Shown: positions 55,441-64,000 of the stretch, in pieces
Position numbering within the stretch: position 1 is the first letter of the stretch
Layout of the letters: every line of letters begins with the position of its first letter
Assembly (NCBI RefSeq): GCF_003589925.1
Contig: NZ_CP032382.1
Location: 2,728,001 to 2,792,000, forward strand
Length of the DNA stretch: 64,000 bases
Direction of reading: 5' to 3'
Source of the DNA: Chryseolinea soli
GTDB taxonomy: Bacteria > Bacteroidota > Bacteroidia > Cytophagales > Cyclobacteriaceae
The notes under the pieces: generated by a model
Database searches by the model: none
What the model was told of the DNA's origin: nothing
The model's input: the letters and a program-made list of their open reading frames with translations, nothing else
Translations under genes and position numbers: made by a program

Positions 55441-55468
55441 GCCCGCCGAAGCCTTGGCGAAGGCGGGC
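55441..55468. repeat. REP-like palindrome
   Basis: GCCCGCC (55441-55447) pairs with GGCGGGC (55462-55468) around a GAA/GAA internal loop and an inner GCC/GGC pair. It starts 4 nt after tRNA-Tyr. In translation this element gives the AEALAKAG-like peptide often seen in spurious Bacteroidota ORFs. A diverged copy lies at 27297-27324. Confidence 0.7.
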
Positions 55469-55548
55469 AGCCCAAAAGGCAGTCTCGGACATCGGTTTCT
55501 ACCAGCAACCGGCTCCATGAAAGGAAGCAGTCCTTTCTAAATAAAATT

Positions 55549-55621
55549 GCGGGAGTAGCTCAGTTGGTAGAGCGATAGCCTTCCAAGCTATAGGTCGCGG
55601 GTTCGAGCCTCGTCTCCCGCT
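55549..55621 (+). tRNA. tRNA-Gly (TCC)
   Basis: The acceptor GCGGGAG (55549-55555) pairs with CTCCCGC (55614-55620), discriminator T. The anticodon TCC is at 55582-55584 in loop CTTCCAA with stem ATAGC/GCTAT. CCA is not encoded. Confidence 0.96.
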
Positions 55622-55750
55622 CATTTTGACTCCGGTCAATGAGCACTCGGCAAAAAAATCAGGACAAAAGCCTGTTTTTCTAACGAAAACGCAAATTGAC
55701 CAACTAGGCTGTTGATAGTCTATAAAGAGGAGAACGGCAGGATTTTAAAA

Positions 55751-55822
<72 letters not shown>

Positions 55823-55829
55823 CAATTAG

Positions 55830-55878
55830 AGAGGTCGTGAGTTCTCCCGATAACTATCGGGACCTCATCAACAGCTCA
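55830..55878 (+). repeat. Partial tRNA-Thr 3' copy with palindrome in the T-loop
   Basis: Fifteen bases (55830-55844) repeat 55791-55805 exactly and sixteen bases (55863-55878) repeat 55809-55824 exactly. Between them the three T-loop bases AAT are replaced by an 18-nt palindrome (55845-55862, arms TCCCGATA and TATCGGGA). It cannot be a functional tRNA, as the 5' half is absent. Confidence 0.85.
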
Positions 55879-56083
55879 TCCTTAAAAAAGGATTCAAGGC
55901 AGGAAGCATGTAAGACGTAGCGACTCTTATACCGTCAAAGAATCCATGAAAACGAAAAGCAAACCCTTTTCAAAGGCTTAAAATGTTCAGGGTGTTAGGT
56001 TCAGCAGCAGGCAGGACCGAAGAAATAGGTAAAAAACAATTTCAAACACTTATAATTTTAAACTTTAACAGGGATTTTCAAAT

Positions 56084-57271
56084 ATGGCAAAAGAAACATT
56101 TGATCGTTCGAAACCACACGTAAACGTTGGTACTATCGGTCACGTCGATCACGGTAAAACTACGCTTACAGCAGCAATCACCAAAGTTCTTGCATCCAAA
56201 GGACTTGCTTCAATGCGCGATTTCTCTTCTATCGATAACGCTCCTGAAGAAAAAGAAAGAGGTATCACCATCAACACGTCGCACGTAGAATACGCTACTG
56301 AAAAGCGTCACTATGCGCACGTTGACTGCCCTGGTCACGCCGACTATGTGAAGAACATGGTGACGGGTGCTGCCCAGATGGACGGCGCTATCCTCGTGGT
56401 AGCCGCTACTGACGGACCTATGCCCCAAACCCGCGAGCACATCCTTTTGGCTCGTCAGGTAGGTGTACCCGCCCTGGTAGTATTTATGAACAAAGTTGAC
56501 TTGGTTGACGATGCAGAATTGCTTGACCTCGTTGAAATGGAAGTTCGCGAACTGATGTCCGCTTACTCTTTCCCTGGCGACACCATGCCCGTTATCAGAG
56601 GTTCCGCTCTCGGCGCCCTGAACGGCGAGCCGAAATGGGTTGAAAAAGTTGAAGAACTGATGAAGGCTGTGGATGATTATATCCCCCTGCCCGTTCGTTT
56701 GATCGACAAAGACTTCCTGATGCCTGTAGAAGACGTGTTCTCGATCACTGGTCGTGGTACCGTTGCTACCGGTAGAATTGAAAGAGGTGTGATCAACACT
56801 GGCGATGCCGTAGAAATCCTCGGTATGGGTGCTGAAAACCTTAAATCTACCATCACGGGCGTGGAAATGTTCCGTAAGATCCTCGACAGAGGTGAAGCCG
56901 GCGACAACGTAGGTCTCCTCCTCCGCGGTATTGAAAAAGAGCAAATCCGTCGTGGTATGGTTATTTGCAAGCCTGGTTCTGTAAAGCCCCACGCTAAATT
57001 CAAAGCCGAAGTTTACGTTCTTTCGAAAGAAGAAGGTGGCCGTCACACGCCATTCTTTAACAAATACCGCCCTCAATTCTATTTCCGCACAACCGACGTA
57101 ACAGGTGAGTGTAAGCTTCCTGCCGGCGTGGAAATGGTTATGCCTGGCGATAACATCTCCATCGAAGTTGAGCTGATCAACAAGATCGCTATGGAAAAAG
57201 GTCTCCGTTTCGCTATCCGCGAAGGTGGTCGCACCGTAGGATCGGGTCAGGTGACTGAAATCCTGGACTAA
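56084..57271 (+). CDS. tuf: Elongation factor Tu
   Basis: This 395-residue GTPase delivers aminoacyl-tRNA to the ribosome. The P-loop is GHVDHGKTT, the switch II motif [12 protein letters not shown] and the base motif NKVD. Domains 2 and 3 are complete to [14 protein letters not shown]. It follows three tRNA genes as in the E. coli tufB cluster. The codon use is strongly biased, as expected for high expression. A terminator lies at 57292-57330. Confidence 0.98.
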   Translation: MAKETFDRSKPHVNVGTIGHVDHGKTTLTAAITKVLASKGLASMRDFSSIDNAPEEKERGITINTSHVEYATEKRHYAHVDCPGHADYVKNMVTGAAQMDGAILVVAATDGPMPQTREHILLARQVGVPALVVFMNKVDLVDDAELLDLVEMEVRELMSAYSFPGDTMPVIRGSALGALNGEPKWVEKVEELMKAVDDYIPLPVRLIDKDFLMPVEDVFSITGRGTVATGRIERGVINTGDAVEILGMGAENLKSTITGVEMFRKILDRGEAGDNVGLLLRGIEKEQIRRGMVICKPGSVKPHAKFKAEVYVLSKEEGGRHTPFFNKYRPQFYFRTTDVTGECKLPAGVEMVMPGDNISIEVELINKIAMEKGLRFAIREGGRTVGSGQVTEILD

Positions 57272-57291
57272 CCTCCAGATAATCAAAGCAT

Positions 57292-57330
57292 AAAGCGTTT
57301 CTGAAAATTTTCAGGAACGCTTTTGTTTTC
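57292..57330 (+). terminator. tuf terminator
   Basis: AAAGCGTTTCTGAAAA (57292-57307) folds on TTTTCAGGAACGCTTT (57308-57323) with one G-T pair, then TGTTTTC. Its T-tail overlaps the -33 box of the next promoter. Confidence 0.75.
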
Positions 57331-57351
57331 TGGTCCTTTGTTTTACCTTTG
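57322..57351 (+). promoter_or_regulatory. Promoter of tRNA-Trp, secE, nusG and ribosomal genes
   Basis: TTTG (57322-57325), an 18-nt spacer and TACCTTTG (57344-57351), an exact -7 consensus. tRNA-Trp begins about 100 nt downstream. Confidence 0.6.
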
Positions 57352-57450
57352 CAGTCCTTTTGGGCTGAGGTACATGGGTGCGGCTCAGGAGTTTGAGCGG
57401 CTCCGGCTAAAGGAAGGTCAAAAAGGCCAGAATTCGGTATTTTTAAGTAA

Positions 57451-57523
57451 ACGGGTGTAGCTCAATTGGTAGAGTAGTGGTCTCCAAAACCATTGGCTGG
57501 GAGTTCGAGTCTCTCCACCCGTG
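57451..57523 (+). tRNA. tRNA-Trp (CCA)
   Basis: The acceptor ACGGGTG (57451-57457) pairs with CACCCGT (57516-57522), discriminator G. The anticodon CCA is at 57484-57486 in loop CTCCAAA. It lies 23 bp before secE, the order usual in Bacteroidota. Confidence 0.96.
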
Positions 57524-57546
57524 CAAAAAAAGTTTAAAAAAATCAA

Positions 57547-57738
57547 ATGGAGAGGTTAAAGACCTATATCGCAGAGTCCTGGGATGAGATCAAGAACAAG
57601 GTTACTTGGTCAAAGTACAGTGAGTTGCAAGGCAGCGCCATCCTGGTGTTGGTAGCTTCCACCATTTTCGCTTTAGTCATATACGCTGTAGACGTGGTTT
57701 TCAAATCAGGTCTGAAGTGGTTTTACAGAGAATTTTAA
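57547..57738 (+). CDS. secE: Preprotein translocase subunit SecE
   Basis: This 63-residue protein has an amphipathic cytosolic helix (LKTYIAESWDEIKNKVTWSKYSEL, the conserved VTWP-like motif) and one membrane helix (AILVLVASTIFALVIYAVDV). It is the short single-helix form of SecE. Its stop overlaps a possible nusG start (TAATG). Confidence 0.95.
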   Translation: MERLKTYIAESWDEIKNKVTWSKYSELQGSAILVLVASTIFALVIYAVDVVFKSGLKWFYREF

Positions 57739-58307
57739 TGCAGAAGGTCATGGGCGAACTGAAATGGTATGTGCTCAGGGTCGTCAGCGGCCAGGAAAAG
57801 AAGGTTAAATCCTACCTGGAGACTGAGATTGAACGCTCAAAACTCACGGATTTTATCCCGCAAGTTCTGATCCCTTCTGAAAAAGTATACGAAATGAGAA
57901 ACGGTAAGAAACGGGTGAGAGAAAGAAATTTCTTCCCGGGCTACGTTCTCCTTTCCGCAGATCTCTCGAACGGGGAGGCTCACCACGCTGTCAATAGCAT
58001 TCCGGGCGTGATTGGGTTTCTCGGTAACAACGGCACCGGGGCTTCCAAGGATCCTGTACCTCTTCGTCAATCAGAGGTAAATAGGATTCTCGGTAAAGTT
58101 GATGAGATTGACGAATTCGAGGAAAAACTCGAAACACCTTTTATCAAGGGCGAGTCCGTAAAAGTTATGGATGGACCTTTCAGTGGATTTACCGGCACGG
58201 TAGAGGAAATTTTTGAAGACAAAAAGAAACTCAACGTGATGGTGAAGATTTTCGGCCGGAACACACCGGTCGAGTTAAGTTATATGCAGGTTGAAAAGCT
58301 AGATTAA
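57738..58307 (+). CDS. nusG: Transcription termination/antitermination protein NusG
   Basis: This 189-residue protein has an N-terminal NGN domain (KWYVLRVVSGQEKKVKSYLE, FFPGYVLLSADL) that binds RNA polymerase. A C-terminal KOW domain (GESVKVMDGPFSGFTGTVEEI) contacts S10 or Rho. ATG 57738 overlaps the secE stop. ATG 57750 (MGELKWYVLR) is the more conserved alternative start, and 12 nt decide between them. Confidence 0.94.
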   Translation: MQKVMGELKWYVLRVVSGQEKKVKSYLETEIERSKLTDFIPQVLIPSEKVYEMRNGKKRVRERNFFPGYVLLSADLSNGEAHHAVNSIPGVIGFLGNNGTGASKDPVPLRQSEVNRILGKVDEIDEFEEKLETPFIKGESVKVMDGPFSGFTGTVEEIFEDKKKLNVMVKIFGRNTPVELSYMQVEKLD

Positions 58308-58313
58308 GATAAC

Positions 58314-58757
58314 ATGGCAAAACAAATTATAGGTTATCTGAAATTACAGGTAAAAGGCGGACAGGCAAACCCTGCACCTCCGATTGGTCCTGCATTGGGT
58401 TCCAAAGGTCTGAACATCATGGACTTTTGCAAGCAATTCAATGCCCGTACGCAGGACAAACCCGGACAGGTGTTGCCCGTTTTGATCAGTATCTACAACG
58501 ACAAGTCGTTCGATTTTGTAATCAAAACTCCTCCCGCCGCAATCCTGATTTTGGATGCAGCAAAAAAACAAAAAGGATCCGCAGAACCGAACCGCACCAA
58601 GGTGGGCTCGATCACCTGGGATCAGGTTAAGACGATTGCCGAAACAAAAATGCCCGACCTCAACGCATTCAAAGTTGAGTCTGCCATGAAAATGGTGGCC
58701 GGAACGGCAAGAAGCTTAGGTATAACAGTATCAGGAACTCCCCCTTGGGATAAATAA
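58314..58757 (+). CDS. rplK: 50S ribosomal protein L11
   Basis: This 147-residue protein of the GTPase-associated centre contains [33 protein letters not shown] and a C-terminal rRNA-binding domain with [13 protein letters not shown]. It is 6 bp after nusG in the standard nusG-rplK-rplA order. Confidence 0.97.
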   Translation: MAKQIIGYLKLQVKGGQANPAPPIGPALGSKGLNIMDFCKQFNARTQDKPGQVLPVLISIYNDKSFDFVIKTPPAAILILDAAKKQKGSAEPNRTKVGSITWDQVKTIAETKMPDLNAFKVESAMKMVAGTARSLGITVSGTPPWDK

Positions 58758-58765
58758 TCACAGCG

Positions 58766-59470
58766 ATGGCGAAAATTTCTAAAAACAGAAAAGCAGTCCT
58801 TGCGAAATACAATCCTGAGAAGGAGTATTCCCTTGAAGATGCTTCAAAACTTGTGAAGGAAATCACCTTTGCAAAGTTCGATTCCTCCGTTGACGTTGAC
58901 ATCCGCCTGGGCGTGGACCCTAAAAAGTCTGACCAAATGGTGAGAGGTGTGGTAGCGTTGCCCCACGGAATCGGTAAAGATGTACGCGTGTTGGTTCTTT
59001 GCACCCCTGACAAAGTTCAGGAAGCCAAAGACGCTGGCGCCGAACACGTAGGCCTGGACGACTTCCTCCAAAAGATCGAAGGCGGCTGGACAGATATCGA
59101 TGTGATCATCTGTACCCCTACGGTAATGGCAAAAGTAGGTAAGCTGGGTAAGATCCTCGGACCCCGCGGCCTCATGCCCAATCCTAAATCAGGAACTGTT
59201 ACGCTCGAAGTTGGTAAAGCCGTGAAAGAAGTAAAAGCCGGTAAAATCGACTTCAAAATTGATAAACAAGGTATCATCCACTGCAGTGTTGGTAAAGCTT
59301 CCTTCTCGGCCGATAAGATCCGGGACAACGTCGCAGAAATGATCAATGTTATTGCCAAGCTGAAGCCCGCATCAGCAAAGGGTGCTTACTTCCAAAGCAT
59401 CACTTTGTCGACAACGATGAGCCCGGGTATTACCGTTGACACGAATTCCGTAGCTGGCGTTAAGCAATAA
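58766..59470 (+). CDS. rplA: 50S ribosomal protein L1
   Basis: This 234-residue L1-stalk protein contains [33 protein letters not shown] and [19 protein letters not shown]. It is 8 bp after rplK. In enterobacteria L1 represses its own mRNA; I see no obvious mimic of its 23S site here. Confidence 0.97.
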   Translation: MAKISKNRKAVLAKYNPEKEYSLEDASKLVKEITFAKFDSSVDVDIRLGVDPKKSDQMVRGVVALPHGIGKDVRVLVLCTPDKVQEAKDAGAEHVGLDDFLQKIEGGWTDIDVIICTPTVMAKVGKLGKILGPRGLMPNPKSGTVTLEVGKAVKEVKAGKIDFKIDKQGIIHCSVGKASFSADKIRDNVAEMINVIAKLKPASAKGAYFQSITLSTTMSPGITVDTNSVAGVKQ

Positions 59471-59474
59471 GAAC

Positions 59475-60008
59475 ATGACCAGAGAAGAAAAAGCACAGAT
59501 TATAGACGAACTTTCTGCAAAGTTTGCCGACAACGCCCACTTCTATATTACCGACGCTTCGGGCTTCACCGTAGAACAGGTAAACAATTTTAGAAGAATG
59601 TGCTTCAAGAGCGGTGTGGAATACAGAGTGTACAAAAACACGCTGATCCAGAAAGCCCTTGAAAGACAAGAAGGTGTCGACTACTCTCCTTTGTTTGCAA
59701 CGTTGAAAGGTTTCTCGGGAGTTATCTTCTCCAAAGAAGTCGGCAACACGCCCGCCAAGGTGATCACTGAGTTTCGCAAGAAGCTTGAAGGCAAACCCGT
59801 ACTGAAAGGTGCATCTATCGAGTCCGCCCTGTTTATCGGGGACGAGAACTTAAAAACGCTGACCGAGCTGAAGTCCAAAAACGAGCTCATCGGCGAAGTT
59901 ATTTCCTTGCTGCAATCGCCTGCCAAGAATGTTGTCTCTGCGCTGCTTAGCGGCAAGAACACCGTGGCCGGCTTGGTGAAAGCCCTGGAAGAACGCGGAA
60001 CTAAATAA
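59475..60008 (+). CDS. rplJ: 50S ribosomal protein L10
   Basis: This 177-residue base of the L7/L12 stalk starts MTREEKAQIIDELSAKF and holds FKSGVEYRVYKNTLIQKAL. The C-terminal helix that binds L7/L12 dimers is present. The 4-bp gap to rplA leaves no room for a classical L10 leader in front of it. Confidence 0.96.
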   Translation: MTREEKAQIIDELSAKFADNAHFYITDASGFTVEQVNNFRRMCFKSGVEYRVYKNTLIQKALERQEGVDYSPLFATLKGFSGVIFSKEVGNTPAKVITEFRKKLEGKPVLKGASIESALFIGDENLKTLTELKSKNELIGEVISLLQSPAKNVVSALLSGKNTVAGLVKALEERGTK

Positions 60009-60044
60009 TTATTGAACACAACGAATTAATTAAACTTTACTAAA

Positions 60045-60422
60045 ATGGCCGACATTAAAGCACTCGGAGATCAACTTGTTGAACTCACTGTTAAAGAAGT
60101 AAACGAACTCGCTTCTTACCTGAAAGAAACCTATGGCATTGAACCTGCTGCTGCAGCTGTTGTAGCTGGTCCTTCATCTTCAGGCCCAGGTGCTCCCGCC
60201 GCTGAAGAGAAAACTAACTTCGACGTAGTGTTGAAGGCAGCTGGTGCTAACAAACTGCAAATCGTGAAATTGGTGAAAGAACTTACCGGCCTTGGCTTGA
60301 AAGAAGCTAAAGACATGGTAGATGGCGCTCCCAAAACTATCAAAGAAGGCTTGCCTAAGGACGAAGCAGAAAACCTTAAGAAGCAACTCGTTGAGGCTGG
60401 TGCCGAAGTAGAGTTGAAGTAA
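60045..60422 (+). CDS. rplL: 50S ribosomal protein L7/L12
   Basis: This 125-residue stalk protein has an N-terminal dimerisation helix pair, an Ala/Gly/Ser hinge (about residues 38-55) and a C-terminal domain with [20 protein letters not shown] for factor binding. A hairpin lies between it and rpoB (60461-60498). Confidence 0.97.
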   Translation: MADIKALGDQLVELTVKEVNELASYLKETYGIEPAAAAVVAGPSSSGPGAPAAEEKTNFDVVLKAAGANKLQIVKLVKELTGLGLKEAKDMVDGAPKTIKEGLPKDEAENLKKQLVEAGAEVELK

Positions 60423-60460
60423 TCTTCTTGACGAAGGGTACCGTCTAACAAACTTCGGTT

Positions 60461-60505
60461 AGACCCCGTTTCCGGATCGCTGGATCAGGACGGGGTCTAT
60501 TCCTA
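60461..60505 (+). terminator. rplL-rpoB intergenic hairpin (partial terminator or processing site)
   Basis: AGACCCCGT (60461-60469) pairs exactly with ACGGGGTCT (60490-60498). The tail ATTCCTATTTG is only moderately T-rich. In many bacteria this position lowers rpoB expression relative to the stalk protein, which suits a leaky terminator. Confidence 0.6.
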
Positions 60506-60594
60506 TTTGTACCTGAACAACTCGCTCTGCCTGAACGACTTGTTTTTTTCTATTGTTCTCCGTCCAGGATCTTAGAACTTAAACGTTAAACACC

Positions 60595-63500
60595 TTGACA
60601 AAGAAGACTATAAACGATAGGATCGATTTCTCTTCAAGCGAGAGAGTCCTTGACTATCCTGATTTTCTGGATCTTCAACTCCAGTCTTTCAAAGATTTCT
60701 TACAGATTGAAACGCCTGCCGAGAAACGGCAGAACGAAGGCCTTTACAAGGTTTTTGCTGAGAACTTCCCCATTAGCGACTCGCGCGAGAACTTCGTACT
60801 CGAATTCGTAGACTATACCATCGATCCTCCCAAATACAATGTGGACGAGTGTATCGATAGAGGCTTGACGTTCTCCGTACCCCTGAAAGCAAAGCTTCGT
60901 CTCACCTGTAACGACGAAGACAACGAAGATTTCGAAACCATCGAACAAGAAGTGTTCCTCGGCAATATCCCGTATATGACCGAGAAAGGCTCTTTTGTGA
61001 TCAATGGTGCCGAACGCGTTATCGTATCGCAGCTTCACCGTTCCCCCGGCGTGTTCTTTGCCATGAGCAAGCACACCAACGGAACGAAATTGTACTCTGC
61101 CCGGATCATCCCCTTCAAAGGATCGTGGATCGAATTCGCGACAGACGTGAACGCCGTGATGTATGCCTACATCGACCGTAAAAAGAAATTCCCCGTAACT
61201 ACACTGCTCCGCGCCATTGGTTATGGTTCCGATAAAGATATCCTCGACCTCTTCGGCCTGTCTGAAGAAGTGGAGGCGACCAAAAACACCCTCAAGAAGG
61301 TAGTAGACCGCAAACTGGCTGCCCGCGTTTTGAAGACCTGGACGGAAGACTTTGTGGATGAAGATACCGGTGAAGTGGTGTCGATCGATCGTAACGAAGT
61401 GTTGCTGGAACGCGACCACACCCTGTCGGCCGAAGATGTGGATGTGATCCTGGACAGCGGCGTGAAGTCGATCATCCTGCACCGCGACGATATCAACATC
61501 GCCGACTACCACATCATTTTCAATACGCTGGCCAAGGATACTTCCAACTCTGAAAAAGAAGCTGTGGAGTACATATACCGCCAGTTGAGAAATACCGAAG
61601 CTCCCGATGAACAAACGGCCCGCGATATCATCCAAAGCCTGTTCTTCAGCGAGAAACGCTATGACTTGGGTGAAGTAGGACGCTACCGGATCAACAAGAA
61701 GCTCGGTCTCGACCTCAGCTTCGATCACCGCGTATTGACCAAAGACGATATCATCCTGATCGTAAAATACCTTATCGGCCTCATCAACTCGAAAGCTGTA
61801 GTGGACGACATCGACCACTTGAGCAACCGTCGCGTGAGAACCGTAGGGGAGCAGTTGTATTCGCAGTTTGGCGTTGGTCTGGCCCGTATGGCCCGCACCA
61901 TCAAAGAAAGAATGAACGTTCGCGACAACGAAGAATTCAAGCCCGTTGATTTGATCAACGCGCGCACGTTGTCGTCGGTGATCAACTCGTTCTTTGGAAC
62001 CAACCAGCTGTCGCAGTTCATGGACCAAACCAACCCGCTGGCCGAGATCACGCACAAGCGTAGAATGTCGGCACTCGGTCCCGGTGGTCTTTCCCGCGAA
62101 CGCGCAGGCTTCGAAGTTCGTGACGTACACTACACGCACTACGGACGCCTCTGTACCATCGAAACCCCGGAAGGTCCGAACATCGGTTTGATCTCGTCCC
62201 TCTGCGTTCACGCAAAAGTGAACAAGATGGGCTTTATCGAAACGCCTTACCGCAAGGTGGAGAATGGCAAAGTGAAAGTAAAAGAGCCCGTGATCTTCCT
62301 CACGGCCGAAGAAGAAGATACGCACTACATCGCGCAAGCAAAAGTGCCCATCAAGCCTACCGGCGAATTCCTTGACGAAAAGATCAAGGCACGTTTTGAA
62401 GGTGACTTCCCTGTGATCGAGCCGAAAGACTTGCGTTACATGGACATCGCTCCTAACCAGATCGTGTCGGTGGCCGCTTCGATGATCCCCTTCCTCGAGC
62501 ACGACGATGCTAACCGTGCCCTGATGGGTTCGAACATGCAACGTCAGGCTGTGCCGCTGATCAGACCTGAAGCACCTATCGTAGGTACAGGTTTGGAAGG
62601 CCGCGTAGCCCTCGACTCGCGCGCATTGATCCTTGCAGAAGGACCTGGCGTTGTGGAGTTTGTAGATGCGAAGAAGATCACCATCAAATACGAAGTAACG
62701 GAAGAGCAACAACTCGCCAGCTTCGACGATGAGTTCAAGACCTATAGCCTGATCAAGTTCAGAAGAACCAACCAGGATACCTGTATCAACCTGACGCCGC
62801 TCGTAAGAAAAGGCCAGAAGGTAGAGAAAGGCCAGCCGCTGTGCCAGGGTTATGCAACCCAGAATGGCGAGCTCGCCCTGGGACGCAACCTGCTCGTGGC
62901 CTACATGCCTTGGCAAGGTTACAACTTCGAGGATGCGATCGTAATCTCCGAGCGTGTGGTGCGCGACGACGTTTATACTTCGATCCACATCGAAGAATTT
63001 GAACTCGAAGTGCGCGACACCAAACGCGGTGAAGAAGAACTTACGTCGGAAATCCCGAACGTGAGCGAAGAAGCCGTGAAGCACCTCGACGAGAACGGTA
63101 TCATCCGCATCGGCGCAGAAGTAAGAGAAGGCGATATCCTCATCGGTAAGATCACCCCTAAAGGTGAAACCGACCCTACGCCGGAAGAGAAACTGCTCCG
63201 CGCCATCTTCGGCGACAAAGCCGGCGATGTGAAAGATGCATCCCTCAAGGCACCCCCGTCATTGAAAGGCGTGGTGATTGAAACGAAACTCTTCTCGCGT
63301 CCGAAACGCGATAAGGATGTTCGCACCAAGTCGAAGAAAGAACTGGATGCGCTGAAGAACAAGTACAGCAAGCAATTGGCCGAACTCCGCGAGGAAATGA
63401 TCAAGAAACTTGCTCACCTGTTGAACGGCAAGACCAGCAACGGTGTGAAGCATAAATTCGGTGATGAACTCATCAGCAAGGGTGTGAAGATCTCTGCGAA

Positions 63501-64000
63501 AGTGATCGACAACAACCTGTTCCCTGATAAGAATATCTACCGCGACGAAAGCAATTACAACGTTCCTGAAGAAGTGAACCTGATTGCTGACATCAGCCTG
63601 GAGAACTGGACCAGCGACGAGCACACCAACGACCTGGTGGCTCAGACGGTGAAGAACTACTTGCTGAAGCGCAACTCGTACGCCGGCGAATTCAAACGCG
63701 AACGTTTCACGCTGGAAGTAGGCGACGAACTCCCTACGGGCATCGTGCAATTGGCAAAAGTATATGTAGCGAAAAAGCGCAAGCTTAAAGTAGGGGATAA
63801 GATGGCCGGTCGCCACGGTAACAAGGGTGTTGTAGCGCGTATCGTACGCGAAGAAGACATGCCTTTCCTGTTGGACGGAACTCCGGTAGACATCTGCTTG
63901 AACCCGCTGGGTGTACCTTCACGGATGAACTTGGGTCAGATCTACGAAACGGTGTTGGCATGGGCCGGCCACAAGCTGGGCAAAAAATATGCAACCCCGA
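60595..64000 (+). CDS. rpoB: RNA polymerase beta subunit (partial, 3' end outside window)
   Basis: About 1135 codons are present. TTG 60595 is the only start: an in-frame TAA is at 60580-60582 and the next residues ([13 protein letters not shown]) match the family N-terminus. Landmarks are [13 protein letters not shown], the rifampicin-region [13 protein letters not shown] and [15 protein letters not shown] (62000-62100, with wild-type-looking residues), [12 protein letters not shown], and the active-site Lys loop [14 protein letters not shown] near 63800-63833. The usual Bacteroidota protein is about 1290 residues, so roughly the last tenth is missing. Large antisense open frames here are shadows. 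Confidence 0.97.
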   Translation, partial: MTKKTINDRIDFSSSERVLDYPDFLDLQLQSFKDFLQIETPAEKRQNEGLYKVFAENFPISDSRENFVLEFVDYTIDPPKYNVDECIDRGLTFSVPLKAKLRLTCNDEDNEDFETIEQEVFLGNIPYMTEKGSFVINGAERVIVSQLHRSPGVFFAMSKHTNGTKLYSARIIPFKGSWIEFATDVNAVMYAYIDRKKKFPVTTLLRAIGYGSDKDILDLFGLSEEVEATKNTLKKVVDRKLAARVLKTWTEDFVDEDTGEVVSIDRNEVLLERDHTLSAEDVDVILDSGVKSIILHRDDINIADYHIIFNTLAKDTSNSEKEAVEYIYRQLRNTEAPDEQTARDIIQSLFFSEKRYDLGEVGRYRINKKLGLDLSFDHRVLTKDDIILIVKYLIGLINSKAVVDDIDHLSNRRVRTVGEQLYSQFGVGLARMARTIKERMNVRDNEEFKPVDLINARTLSSVINSFFGTNQLSQFMDQTNPLAEITHKRRMSALGPGGLSRERAGFEVRDVHYTHYGRLCTIETPEGPNIGLISSLCVHAKVNKMGFIETPYRKVENGKVKVKEPVIFLTAEEEDTHYIAQAKVPIKPTGEFLDEKIKARFEGDFPVIEPKDLRYMDIAPNQIVSVAASMIPFLEHDDANRALMGSNMQRQAVPLIRPEAPIVGTGLEGRVALDSRALILAEGPGVVEFVDAKKITIKYEVTEEQQLASFDDEFKTYSLIKFRRTNQDTCINLTPLVRKGQKVEKGQPLCQGYATQNGELALGRNLLVAYMPWQGYNFEDAIVISERVVRDDVYTSIHIEEFELEVRDTKRGEEELTSEIPNVSEEAVKHLDENGIIRIGAEVREGDILIGKITPKGETDPTPEEKLLRAIFGDKAGDVKDASLKAPPSLKGVVIETKLFSRPKRDKDVRTKSKKELDALKNKYSKQLAELREEMIKKLAHLLNGKTSNGVKHKFGDELISKGVKISAKVIDNNLFPDKNIYRDESNYNVPEEVNLIADISLENWTSDEHTNDLVAQTVKNYLLKRNSYAGEFKRERFTLEVGDELPTGIVQLAKVYVAKKRKLKVGDKMAGRHGNKGVVARIVREEDMPFLLDGTPVDICLNPLGVPSRMNLGQIYETVLAWAGHKLGKKYATP

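Noticed and set aside
55352..55540. 62-codon frame across tRNA-Tyr and the palindrome
   Set aside because: It runs through a tRNA and a REP-like element, whose translation gives the familiar spurious AEALAKAG peptide.
55830..55878. Fourth tRNA gene in the cluster
   Set aside because: It has only a 3' half with an inserted palindrome; no acceptor 5' strand, D-arm or anticodon.
56210..57286. 358-codon minus-strand frame opposite tuf
   Set aside because: Shadow of EF-Tu; the composition is that of reversed codons and no motif is present.
60700..63084. 794-codon open frame on the minus strand opposite rpoB
   Set aside because: Antisense shadow of the biased rpoB codons. The plus frame carries every RNA polymerase beta motif and the antisense protein is rich in His/Arg/Phe without any known domain.

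Overview
The window looks like chromosome of a Bacteroidota bacterium, most likely order Cytophagales (a Chryseolinea/Ohtaekwangia-type soil organism). The reasons are a type IX secretion cargo with a gliding-motility-type C-terminal domain beside a PorP/SprF protein, a BT_3928-family protein next to DUF1599, archaeal/eukaryote-type ProS, a B12 locus with a BtuG-like propeller lipoprotein, and repeated promoters of the Bacteroidota form TTTG-N18/19-TAnnTTTG. Most starts lack a clear Shine-Dalgarno. I see no rRNA, CRISPR array, transposase or phage genes.

Layout. 1-63: tail of a probable kbl. 163-5752 (minus): folP, cdaA, a WD40-caspase-like protein and a small membrane protein. 5812-7977 (plus): DUF1599, BT_3928 family, aroK. 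7967-10677 (minus): a FadL-like outer-membrane protein and a Tyr/Gly-rich exported protein. 10825-14556 (plus): proS, nfeD-floA, lspA. 14567-18687 (minus): a class III cyclase-TPR protein and a WG-repeat protein. 18799-20175: a persulfide-dioxygenase-like MBL protein with two rhodanese domains. 20362-27260: a three-gene transglutaminase / circularly permuted ATP-grasp / transglutaminase operon.

27334-33654 is a B12 island: a BtuF-like lipoprotein (minus); then on plus a consensus promoter, a cobalamin riboswitch, a BtuB-like receptor, a BtuG-like lipoprotein, a 58-residue DUF5522 protein and a Dph6-like PP-loop ligase, each overlapping or nearly touching the next; then meaB (minus). 33711-36976: a CHASE2 membrane protein and two FecR-like paralogues. 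37101-47803: housekeeping genes (sucD, icd, ribH, pdhA, recF, DUF721) mixed with a CAP protein and the type IX secretion pair. 47945-54992 is accessory: an esterase with a divergent Nudix-type regulator, a WG-repeat protein and several small AT-richer genes resembling orphan immunity proteins (DMP19/DUF4375, DUF4304). 55354-64000 is the conserved block tRNA-Tyr, tRNA-Gly, tRNA-Thr, tuf, tRNA-Trp, secE, nusG, rplK, rplA, rplJ, rplL, rpoB (cut by the window end).

The items most worth following are the riboswitch-controlled B12 operon carrying a DUF5522/Dph6-like pair of unknown role, the ATP-grasp/transglutaminase operon with an inverted repeat at its start, the linkage of c-di-AMP synthesis to a caspase-like protein, a partial tRNA-Thr copy with a palindrome in its T-loop, and a REP-like palindrome present in two covarying copies.
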